A stretch of DNA of 59,366 nucleotides from the NCBI GenBank assembly GCA_900545445.1, contig UQZH01000008.1:1-59366 (forward strand), read 5' to 3'. This document shows positions 8,211 through 15,139 of this stretch, one piece after another. This DNA comes from an uncultured Collinsella sp. Lineage in GTDB: Bacteria; Actinomycetota; Coriobacteriia; Coriobacteriales; Coriobacteriaceae. Position numbers and translations under genes: made by a program. The notes beneath the pieces are model-generated. The model was not told the DNA's origin. It searched no databases and was given only the letters and a program-made list of their open reading frames with translations. Every line of letters begins with the position of its first letter. The stretch's first letter is position 1.

Positions 8211-9635
8211 GTGGTCTTCGCCCCCCAGGGAAAACATACGCTGTCGCACCGCGTTTTTGTGACGATCTTTGTCTGCGCCATGGCGGTTATCGTGGCGTTT
8301 ACGGTGCTGGGTGCGTTCTTTGTGCAAAACACCTTGGCGGATGCCACGAGTACCAATCTGGCGCAGGAAACCGAGCTCATTGCTGCCGCTCTCGACGAAC
8401 AGCAGGAGCCCATCCCGTTCTTGCGTAGCCTTGATCGCGAGGACTTGCGAATCACGCTGATTAACAAGGATGGATCGGTTGCCTACGACAACGAGGCGTC
8501 GCCTTCCACACTGCCCAACCATGGCGATCGCCCCGAGGTCATCGAGGCCTTTGAGAGTGGTTTGGGTTCCGCGGAGCGCGCAAGCTCTACGCTCGACGAG
8601 ATTATGCTGTATCGCGCCGTCGCCCTTGATAACGGCCAGGTTGTCCGCTTGGCGCAGGCCCAGCCTGGCGTTACGGCGATTTTGCTGTCGATGGTGGCGC
8701 CGATGCTGCTTATCGCAGCAGCGGGTGCGGTACTCTCGTTTTTTATGGCGCGCCGCGAGTCCCGTGCCATCATCGCGCCGTTGCAAGAGGTGGATTTGGA
8801 CCACCCACGCCGTAGCTATGAGCACGCCTATGCCGAGATGGTCCCCATGCTTGAGCGTATCGAGTCGCAGCGCCAGGAACTCAAGCGCCAAATGGCGGTG
8901 CTAGCGGACAACGACCGTATGCGCCGCGAGTTCACGGCGAATATCACCCATGAGCTCAAGACGCCGCTTACGGCGATTTCGGGCTATGCCGAGCTCATCG
9001 CAAACGGCATGGTCGAGGGCGAGGGCGACCTGCGCAACTTTGGCGGTCGCATCTATCGTGAGGCGGGCCGCTTGGCAGCGCTTGTCAACGATATCCTTAC
9101 GCTGTCTAACTTGGACGAGGCCGAGCGTGCAACTGAGGGCGAGGCGGTGCCCATTGGTTCCACGGAGCCTATTGAGCTCTCGCGTGCCATCTACGCGGTT
9201 GAGCAGCGTCTTGAACAGGTCGCCCGTCAGGCGAATGTGACGATAAGTCATGAGACCAAGCCTGTGGTCATCGAAGGCGTGTCGCGCTTGATTGACGAGC
9301 TCATCTATAATCTGGCGAGCAACGCCATCCGCTACAATCGACCCGGCGGTGCGGTTACGCTGCAGTGCGGCACCAACGACGAAGGCCATCCGTTCCTTGC
9401 GGTCGCCGACACGGGAATCGGTATCGCGCCTGAAGAACAGGGCAAGGTATTTGAGCGGTTCTATCGCGTGGACAAGAGTAGGTCCAAGGCGCGCGGCGGA
9501 ACCGGTCTGGGGCTTGCAATTGTCAAGCATGCGGCCCTGTATCATCACGCCACGCTCGATCTGTCGAGCGAGTTGGGCGTGGGAACCACCATTACGGTGA
9601 CGTTTCCCATACGGCAGGACGAGCCATTCGCATAG
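8211..9635 (+). CDS. PhoR-like sensor histidine kinase
   Basis: This 474-residue kinase starts at GTG 8211 next to the upstream stop; its GGAG site lies inside the end of the previous gene. Two transmembrane segments (about 14-38 and 153-179) bracket an extracytoplasmic sensor region of about 115 residues. The H box FTANITHELKTPLTAISGY (His near 247), N box (LIYNLASNAIRYNRPGG) and G boxes (DTGIGI, GGTGLGLAIV) are intact. It is the cognate of the regulator just upstream. The architecture resembles PhoR-type kinases of Gram-positive bacteria. Confidence 0.93.
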   Translation: MVFAPQGKHTLSHRVFVTIFVCAMAVIVAFTVLGAFFVQNTLADATSTNLAQETELIAAALDEQQEPIPFLRSLDREDLRITLINKDGSVAYDNEASPSTLPNHGDRPEVIEAFESGLGSAERASSTLDEIMLYRAVALDNGQVVRLAQAQPGVTAILLSMVAPMLLIAAAGAVLSFFMARRESRAIIAPLQEVDLDHPRRSYEHAYAEMVPMLERIESQRQELKRQMAVLADNDRMRREFTANITHELKTPLTAISGYAELIANGMVEGEGDLRNFGGRIYREAGRLAALVNDILTLSNLDEAERATEGEAVPIGSTEPIELSRAIYAVEQRLEQVARQANVTISHETKPVVIEGVSRLIDELIYNLASNAIRYNRPGGAVTLQCGTNDEGHPFLAVADTGIGIAPEEQGKVFERFYRVDKSRSKARGGTGLGLAIVKHAALYHHATLDLSSELGVGTTITVTFPIRQDEPFA

Positions 9636-9660
9636 CGATACAACATAGATATTGATGCAG

Positions 9661-9692
9661 ACGCCGCATTTGACTTTCGGGTGCGGCGTTGT
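9661..9692 (+). terminator. Hairpin after the PhoBR-like pair
   Basis: ACGCCGCA and TGCGGCGT form a perfect 8-bp stem around a 13-base loop, followed by a mixed T/G stretch. It is a weak intrinsic terminator. Confidence 0.6.
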
Positions 9693-9830
9693 TGTGCAAT
9701 TTTACGATTGCTTCCGACATTTTTACAGGAGAGCCTGTTTCTTATGTATAGAGTTTGGTCTCGGTAAAAAGATGCGATAACATACGGACAGTTTTGTCAA
9801 TCCGAACTGGGGAAATGAAAGGCAAGCTGC

Positions 9831-10487
9831 ATGACCCTTCTCGAACTGTTCCAGCTGCTGAAGAAGCACCTTCAGCTGGTCATCACCCTTCCGGTGGTCT
9901 GCGCGATCGCCATGGGCATCGTGTCCTTCGTTGCGATGGACAACACCTATACCGCGACGACGAGCATGTACATTCTCGCCAAGACCGACGATAGCGGTCA
10001 GATGAGCTACAACGATCTCTCGGCGAGTCAGATGCTTTCCAACGATATCGCCACGCTGCTGGATAGCGATAGCGTTAAGAGCGGCGCAGCCAATGAACTG
10101 GGCCTCACCGATCTGGATGACTACAAGGTGTCTGTTTCCTCCGAGACCACCACGCGTGTCATTACGCTTTCGGTTACCGGCACCGATGCCAAGGAGACGG
10201 CTAAGGTCGCAAAGGCCATGGCCAGCTCGGTGAGTACGGTCGCTCAGAACGTCGGCGCTGCCCAGAGCATCAACGTTATCGACGAGGCTAAGACCCCCGA
10301 AGCCCCCAGCGGCCCCAAGCGCACGCTGTATATTGCCGTCGCGTTCCTCGCCGGTATCTTTATCGCAGTCGCCTATGTCGTTTTGGCAGACATGCTCAAT
10401 ACCCGCATCCGCGGTGCCGAAGAGGCAGAAGAGCTCCTGGGCATTCCCGTTGTTGGCCGAATTCCGGCTATGAAAGGTGGTAAATAG
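9831..10487 (+). CDS. CpsC/Wzz-type polysaccharide chain-length and kinase-adaptor protein
   Basis: This 218-residue membrane protein has an N-terminal hydrophobic segment (about 17-35), an extracytoplasmic domain of about 130 residues and a second hydrophobic segment (about 163-184) after a Pro-rich stretch (PEAPSGPK). This is the layout of CpsC/CapA activators that anchor and switch on a tyrosine kinase during capsule or exopolysaccharide export. The kinase gene begins 2 bases after its stop, and a PHP-type phosphatase follows. No glycosyltransferase, flippase or polymerase gene is in this segment. Confidence 0.85.
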   Translation: MTLLELFQLLKKHLQLVITLPVVCAIAMGIVSFVAMDNTYTATTSMYILAKTDDSGQMSYNDLSASQMLSNDIATLLDSDSVKSGAANELGLTDLDDYKVSVSSETTTRVITLSVTGTDAKETAKVAKAMASSVSTVAQNVGAAQSINVIDEAKTPEAPSGPKRTLYIAVAFLAGIFIAVAYVVLADMLNTRIRGAEEAEELLGIPVVGRIPAMKGGK

Positions 10488-10489
10488 GC

Positions 10490-11227
10490 ATGGCTAAGGC
10501 AAAGAACACCGACAAGCTCGTTGTACAGAATGCCGCCAAGACCCTTCTGGCCAACATCCGCTTTGCGAGCGTGGACGACCCCATCCGCACCATCACCGTT
10601 ACCTCCTCGATTCCCAACGAGGGCAAGTCTACGGTTTCCATTAACCTTGCTCAGGCAATCGCCACGAGCGGCAAGTCCGTGCTTCTGGTCGAGGCCGATA
10701 TGCGCCGCAGGTCCCTTTCCGATATGCTCGGCGTTCGTTCGCGCGGCGGACTCTATGCGGTCCTTTCCGAGCAGATCTCCATTGACCAGGCAATTGTCGA
10801 GACGGGTCAGAAGAACTTCTACTTCCTCGATGCCGAGCCGCATATTCCCAATCCTGCCGACATCATCGTCTCTCACCGCTTTGCCAAGCTGGTAAAGGCG
10901 CTGTCCGCCAAGTTCCAGTACGTCATCTTTGATGCTCCCCCGGTCGGCACCTTCATCGATGCTGCCGAGATTGCCAGCCTGACCGACGGCACGCTGTTCG
11001 TGGTGCGTGAGGATTTCACCAAGCGCGAGGAGGCGCTCAACGCCATCGGTCAGCTTAAAAAGTCCGAGAAGGTCAAGCTCATCGGTACCGTTATGAACTA
11101 CTGCGAGACCGAGACCAGCGAGTACTACTACTCCTACTACACCAAGGACGGTAAGAAGGTGAAGAAGGGCTCCGACGATCAGGGGACTTCCAAAAAGGGC
11201 ATCTTCACCAACCGAGCAAACGTTTAG
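10490..11227 (+). CDS. CpsD/CapB-type bacterial tyrosine kinase
   Basis: This 245-residue cytoplasmic BY-kinase has the variant P loop SSIPNEGKST (about 39-48), Walker A' LLVEADMRR (about 66-74) and Walker B VIFDAPPV. The C terminus carries the autophosphorylation cluster SEYYYSYYTK, which contains five tyrosines. Its activity depends on the membrane adaptor encoded just upstream. In streptococcal capsule systems this pair controls polysaccharide chain length. Here the target cannot be named because no biosynthesis genes flank it. A basic tail (KKVKKG) follows the Tyr cluster. Confidence 0.88.
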   Translation: MAKAKNTDKLVVQNAAKTLLANIRFASVDDPIRTITVTSSIPNEGKSTVSINLAQAIATSGKSVLLVEADMRRRSLSDMLGVRSRGGLYAVLSEQISIDQAIVETGQKNFYFLDAEPHIPNPADIIVSHRFAKLVKALSAKFQYVIFDAPPVGTFIDAAEIASLTDGTLFVVREDFTKREEALNAIGQLKKSEKVKLIGTVMNYCETETSEYYYSYYTKDGKKVKKGSDDQGTSKKGIFTNRANV

Positions 11228-11244
11228 TTGATTAAGGCTGACCT

Positions 11245-11895
11245 ATGCGTGACATTCATTGCCATATCTTGCCGGGTGTAGACGACGGCGCCGCCGATCT
11301 CGATGAGAGCTTGGCGATGCTCGAGGCTGCCAAGCGGGCTGGTGTAACCAGAATTGTTTGCACTCCTCACTGCCGTGATCCCTATTTTGATTACGACAAG
11401 ATGTGGGATGCCTTTGAGCTGCTGCGCGATAACGCTGACGGTTTTCCGCTCCAGATGGGCTTCGAGGTCAACCATCGAAAGCTCGTTGAGCTTGGTATCG
11501 ATGCCGCGGAGCACTTGCATTTCGATGGGACCAACGAGTTTCTGCTCGAGCTTTCGACGCATGCCGATGCGTATGCGTTTAGAGAGTACGAGAACACGAT
11601 TTACGATTTGCAGTGCCGTGGCTACCAGGTGATCATCGCTCATCCTGAGCGCTATCGTGCGGTTCAAAAGGATGTAAGCGTGGCGGAGCGCCTGGTCGAT
11701 ATGGGCTGCAAGCTGCAGGCTTCGGCAGACTTTATTGCCGGCGGTCGCTTTGGTCGCGAGAAAAAGCCGGCACAGCGCCTGTTCGATCAGAACCTGTACA
11801 GCTTCATCGCGAGCGATGCCCATAACGTGGGTCATTACGATTGCCTGGCGAAGGCTCGCGCGAAGTTTAGCGTGCGCGGAGCTCATTTTCGCTAA
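11245..11895 (+). CDS. CpsB/YwqE-type PHP-domain tyrosine phosphatase
   Basis: This 216-residue metal-dependent phosphatase would dephosphorylate the CpsD-like kinase. The metal-binding residues of a PHP domain are visible: DIHCHILPGVDDG at the N terminus, TPHC near 40, AHPERY near 130 and SDAH near 190. The ATG lies 18 bases after the kinase stop with a short AAGG site, so the three genes form one operon in the order adaptor, kinase, phosphatase. All are complete. Confidence 0.88.
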   Translation: MRDIHCHILPGVDDGAADLDESLAMLEAAKRAGVTRIVCTPHCRDPYFDYDKMWDAFELLRDNADGFPLQMGFEVNHRKLVELGIDAAEHLHFDGTNEFLLELSTHADAYAFREYENTIYDLQCRGYQVIIAHPERYRAVQKDVSVAERLVDMGCKLQASADFIAGGRFGREKKPAQRLFDQNLYSFIASDAHNVGHYDCLAKARAKFSVRGAHFR

Positions 11896-11934
11896 AATCT
11901 GTCCCTAACGTTCGCATTGAATGAAAGGGCAGCC

Positions 11935-12435
11935 ATGGATATCCAACTTAAGACGGGATGCTTTGATGACGCGGCGTTGGTGCGCCGCGTCATTTTTATG
12001 GACGAGCAGGGCTACGAGAATGAGTTCGACGCTATCGACGAGGATCCGAACTGCATTCATGTGACGCTCTATGTAGACGGCGAGCTTGCCGGTTGCTCGC
12101 GCGTGTTTCCCGAAGAGCTTGAGCGCGCGGCTGACGCAGAGGCTCCGGTGTCGCCGGCGTGCGACTTGGACGAAGGTGTCGCGGCGGGGGAGACCTACAT
12201 TATGGGGCGCGTGGCCGTGCTGCCGAGCATGCGCCGTCGCGGTTTGGCGAGCAAGATTGTCGAGGCCAGTGATACGTGCGCGCGTGATGCCGGCGCCAAG
12301 CTCATTAAGCTGCATGCTCAGGAATACGTGCTGCCGCTCTATGCCAAGGCGGGCTACACGCAGATTGCCCCGGTGGACTACGAAGACGAGGGCCAGCCTC
12401 ATGCCTGGATGGCCAAGCGCGTAGATGGCAGATAG
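11935..12435 (+). CDS. GNAT-family N-acetyltransferase
   Basis: This 166-residue acetyl-CoA-dependent acetyltransferase has the GNAT core: MGRVAVLPSMRRRGLASKIVE around residues 82-104 provides the pyrophosphate-binding loop (R/Q-x-x-G-x-G/A variant RRRGLA), and LHAQEYVLPLYAKAGY near 122-137 is the classic motif B. The ATG at 11935 is chosen because AAAGGG precedes it at 5-base spacing; a TTG six codons earlier has no such site. It resembles ElaA-like GNATs, but the substrate is unknown. It appears to be a single-gene unit. Confidence 0.85.
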   Translation: MDIQLKTGCFDDAALVRRVIFMDEQGYENEFDAIDEDPNCIHVTLYVDGELAGCSRVFPEELERAADAEAPVSPACDLDEGVAAGETYIMGRVAVLPSMRRRGLASKIVEASDTCARDAGAKLIKLHAQEYVLPLYAKAGYTQIAPVDYEDEGQPHAWMAKRVDGR

Positions 12436-12637
12436 GAACGTTCCTTTCCTGCCGGCAGTTTGGGACACTCCTTGGCAATTGGCGCATCAGAGCGCTCGGA
12501 CATACAGTTTTTCGATTCCGTATGTATATATGCGCGTTAATGGGTTATAAAATCTAAGTCTGAACATAGCAGGTCTGCGATGCGGCTCGGGCGACCGAGC
12601 CGTTTTTGCGGACAGGGGTAGCGCGAAAGGACTGCAC

Positions 12638-14662
12638 ATGCGTCAATTTAAGACCGAGAGCAAAAAACTGCTCGACCTCATGATCAACTCCATCTACACC
12701 AATAAAGAAATCTTCCTGCGCGAGCTTATCTCTAACGCGAGCGACGCCGTCGACAAGCTCAACTTTAAGAGCCTGCAGGACCCGAGCGTCAAGATCGACC
12801 AGGGCGACCTGGCCATTCGCGTCTCCTTTGATAAAGACGCCCGCACCATTACCATCTCGGATAACGGCATTGGCATGACCGCCGAGGAGCTCGAGCGCAA
12901 TCTGGGCACCATCGCCCATTCCGGCTCCGAGGAGTTTAAGACCGAGAACGCCGAGCAGCAGGGTTCGGATGTCGACATCATCGGCCAGTTTGGCGTGGGC
13001 TTCTACTCGGCTTTTATGGTCGCCAGCCATGTGAAGGTCGTCAGCCGCGCCTACGGCGCGGATGTCGCCCATGTGTGGGAATCCGACGGTCTTGAGGGCT
13101 ACACCATCGAGGACGGCGAGCGTGCCGAGCACGGTACCGATGTCATCCTGACGCTGCGCGAGAACGAGAAGCTCGATGCCGACGGCGAGGCCGAGACCTA
13201 CGATCGCTTCCTGACCGAGTGGGGCCTCAAGAGCCTAATTCAGCAGTACAGTAACTATGTGCGTTACCCGATCCAGATGATGGTGTCCAAGAGCCGCCAG
13301 AAGCCCAAGCCCGAGGATGCTGGCGATGACTACACGCCCGAGTACGAGGACTACCAGGAGCTCGAGACCGTCAACTCCATGACGCCGATCTGGAAAAAGC
13401 GCAGCTCCGATGTCGAGCAGAAGGACTACGACGAGTTCTACAAGTCCACGTTCCACGACTTTGACGATCCTGCGCGCACCATCAGCTTCCATGCCGAGGG
13501 CACGCTCGAGTATGACGCCCTGCTGTTTGTGCCGGGCCGCGCGCCGTTCGATCTGTACAGCAAGGATTACGAGAAGGGTCTGGCGCTCTACAGCTCCAAT
13601 GTCCTGATCATGGAGAAGTGCGACGACCTGCTGCCCGACTACTACAACTTTGTCCGCGGCGTCGTGGATTCCGCCGACGTGTCGCTCAACATCTCGCGTG
13701 AGACGCTGCAGCAGAACCGTCAGCTCAAGGCCATCGCCAAGCGTGTGGAAAAGAAGATCACCGCTGACCTTGAGGATATGCGTGACAACGACCGCGAGGC
13801 CTACGAGAAGTTCTTTGAGAACTTTGGCCGCGGCCTTAAGTACGGCATCTACTCGAGCTATGGCATGAAGGCCGATGAGCTCGCCGACCTGTTGCTGTTC
13901 TGGTCTGCCAAGGAACAGAAGATGATTACACTGGCCGAGTATGCCAAGGGCATGCCCGAGGATCAGAAGGCCATCTACTACGCCGCCGGCGATTCGCGCG
14001 AGCGCTTGGCCAAGATGCCCGTGGTAAAGGGCGTGCTCGACCGCGGCTATGACGTGCTGCTTCTGACGCAGGACGTGGATGAGTTTACCTTCCAGGCCAT
14101 GCGTGAGTACGTTGCCGCCGATATGCCCAAGATCTACGAGGACGATGCTGCCCGCGAGGCTGCCGAGAAGGCTGTGGCCGACGGTGCCGAGCCCGAGGTC
14201 GAGGATCGTCATCTGGAGCTCAAGAACGTCGCGACCGGTGATCTTGACCTGGCGACCGAGGATGAGAAGAAGGAGGCCGAGGACGCCACCAAGGAGAACG
14301 AGGACCTCTTTAGCGCTATGAAAGAGGCACTCGGTGACAAGGTCGAGAAAGTTGCCGTCTCCGCGCGCCTGACCGATGCCCCCGCTTGCATCACCACCGA
14401 GGGTCCGCTTTCGCTTGAGATGGAGAAGGTACTCCAGAAGGGACCCGAGGGCGCGCCCGACGGCATGCCCAAGAGCCAGCGCGTGCTCGAGCTCAACGCC
14501 AAGCACCCGGTCTTTGACAAGCTTGTCGCTGCCCAGAAGGCAGGCGACGCCGACAAGATCAAGCAGTACTCTGGTCTGCTCTACGATCAGGCCCTGCTGG
14601 TCGAGGGTATCCTCCCCGAGGACCCCGTTGCCTTCGCGGCGGCTGTTTGCAACTTGATGTAG
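12638..14662 (+). CDS. htpG: Molecular chaperone HtpG (Hsp90)
   Basis: This 674-residue cytosolic ATP-dependent chaperone opens with the Hsp90 signature YTNKEIFLRELISNASDA. Nucleotide-site motifs follow (DNGIGM, GTIAHSG, GQFGVGFYSAFMV). The middle and dimerisation domains are present through NLM at the C terminus. Length is usual to slightly long for HtpG; residues about 505-560 include an acidic Glu/Lys-rich stretch. The start ATG follows GCGAAAGGA. No CIRCE (GAGTGCTAA-type) element is visible upstream, so HrcA control is not evident. A cluster of hairpins follows the stop. Confidence 0.96.
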   Translation: MRQFKTESKKLLDLMINSIYTNKEIFLRELISNASDAVDKLNFKSLQDPSVKIDQGDLAIRVSFDKDARTITISDNGIGMTAEELERNLGTIAHSGSEEFKTENAEQQGSDVDIIGQFGVGFYSAFMVASHVKVVSRAYGADVAHVWESDGLEGYTIEDGERAEHGTDVILTLRENEKLDADGEAETYDRFLTEWGLKSLIQQYSNYVRYPIQMMVSKSRQKPKPEDAGDDYTPEYEDYQELETVNSMTPIWKKRSSDVEQKDYDEFYKSTFHDFDDPARTISFHAEGTLEYDALLFVPGRAPFDLYSKDYEKGLALYSSNVLIMEKCDDLLPDYYNFVRGVVDSADVSLNISRETLQQNRQLKAIAKRVEKKITADLEDMRDNDREAYEKFFENFGRGLKYGIYSSYGMKADELADLLLFWSAKEQKMITLAEYAKGMPEDQKAIYYAAGDSRERLAKMPVVKGVLDRGYDVLLLTQDVDEFTFQAMREYVAADMPKIYEDDAAREAAEKAVADGAEPEVEDRHLELKNVATGDLDLATEDEKKEAEDATKENEDLFSAMKEALGDKVEKVAVSARLTDAPACITTEGPLSLEMEKVLQKGPEGAPDGMPKSQRVLELNAKHPVFDKLVAAQKAGDADKIKQYSGLLYDQALLVEGILPEDPVAFAAAVCNLM

Positions 14663-14669
14663 TTAGGTA

Positions 14670-14697
14670 GTTACGCGGTTTTACCAAACCGCGTAAC
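14670..14697. repeat. 12-bp-arm palindrome after htpG
   Basis: GTTACGCGGTTT and AAACCGCGTAAC pair perfectly around TACC, 7 bases after the htpG stop. No T run follows, so it is not a standard terminator. It is the first of four hairpins in this gap. Confidence 0.7.
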
Positions 14698-14718
14698 GGC
14701 TCGACGCTGCCCTCAGTT

Positions 14719-14740
14719 CCGCCGTTCTAACGAACGGCGG
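14719..14740. repeat. Second palindrome after htpG, flanked by direct repeats
   Basis: CCGCCGTTC and GAACGGCGG pair around TAAC. It lies between two direct copies of TCGACGCTGC (14701-14710 and 14746-14755). Confidence 0.65.
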
Positions 14741-14755
14741 ACCAGTCGACGCTGC

Positions 14756-14855
14756 GCGGGCGCCAGAGCGACAACTTGTCATTCAAAGAGGACGGCATGA
14801 CCAGAAGGTCTATGCCGTCCTCTTTTCATGCCAATTTGTTCGCTCTGGCGCCCGC
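14756..14855. repeat. 100-bp nested inverted repeat, inner-module family (copy 1)
   Basis: Outer arms 14756-14774 and 14836-14855 (ends GCGGGCGCC / GGCGCCCGC) are complementary with one bulged base. Inner arms 14785-14798 and 14812-14825 pair over 14 bp (GAGGACGGCAT / ATGCCGTCCTC). The tip is GACC-AGAA-GGTC with one bulged T, and TTTT follows the inner stem, so on + it could terminate htpG transcripts. Tip and inner module match the element after the M20 gene. Confidence 0.8.
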
Positions 14856-14897
14856 TCGCTGGCATTGCTAAAACATCGATGTTACCGTGGTCCAAAC

Positions 14898-14953
14898 TAG
14901 TCGTTGGGGGCGTTCTTGTTTGACCAGTCGTTTAAGAACGTCCCCGATGACTA
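14898..14953. repeat. 20-bp-arm hairpin before the YhgE/Pip genes
   Basis: Arms 14898-14917 and 14934-14953 (TAGTCG...GTTCTT / AAGAAC...GACTA) pair over 20 bp, with three positions pairing only as G-T. The loop is 16 bases. No T run follows. Confidence 0.7.
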
Positions 14954-15139
14954 TTTGAATTGCTAATTTGTGCGGGTTGTGGTTTTGTGACCTGCTGAAA
15001 TTAAAGATACTGTACAACTGTACGTTAACTTATCTTCGTAGTATATTGCTACCCGCAAAACTCAGCACCATTGTGCCGTGAGACACTAAAGCGCCTACGT
15101 ACAATGGTTGTCGATAGTACGATTCGATTCAACGACAGG

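Noticed and set aside
10490..11227. ParA/MinD-type partition ATPase
   Set aside because: The C-terminal tyrosine cluster, the adaptor gene before it and the PHP phosphatase after it identify a BY-kinase.
12500..12525. CIRCE or HAIR heat-shock operator before htpG
   Set aside because: Only a short ACATAC/GTATGT inverted repeat is present; it does not match CIRCE or HspR consensus sequences.
12639..14506. Long reverse-strand open frames under htpG, ppc, feoB, aspS and other + genes (up to 835 codons)
   Set aside because: They mirror the high-GC third-position bias of the real genes, have no ribosome sites, and encode His/Leu/Gly-rich sequence without recognisable motifs.
14670..14953. CRISPR array after htpG
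   Set aside because: The repeats are inverted hairpins of different sequence, not regularly spaced direct repeats, and no cas genes are nearby.
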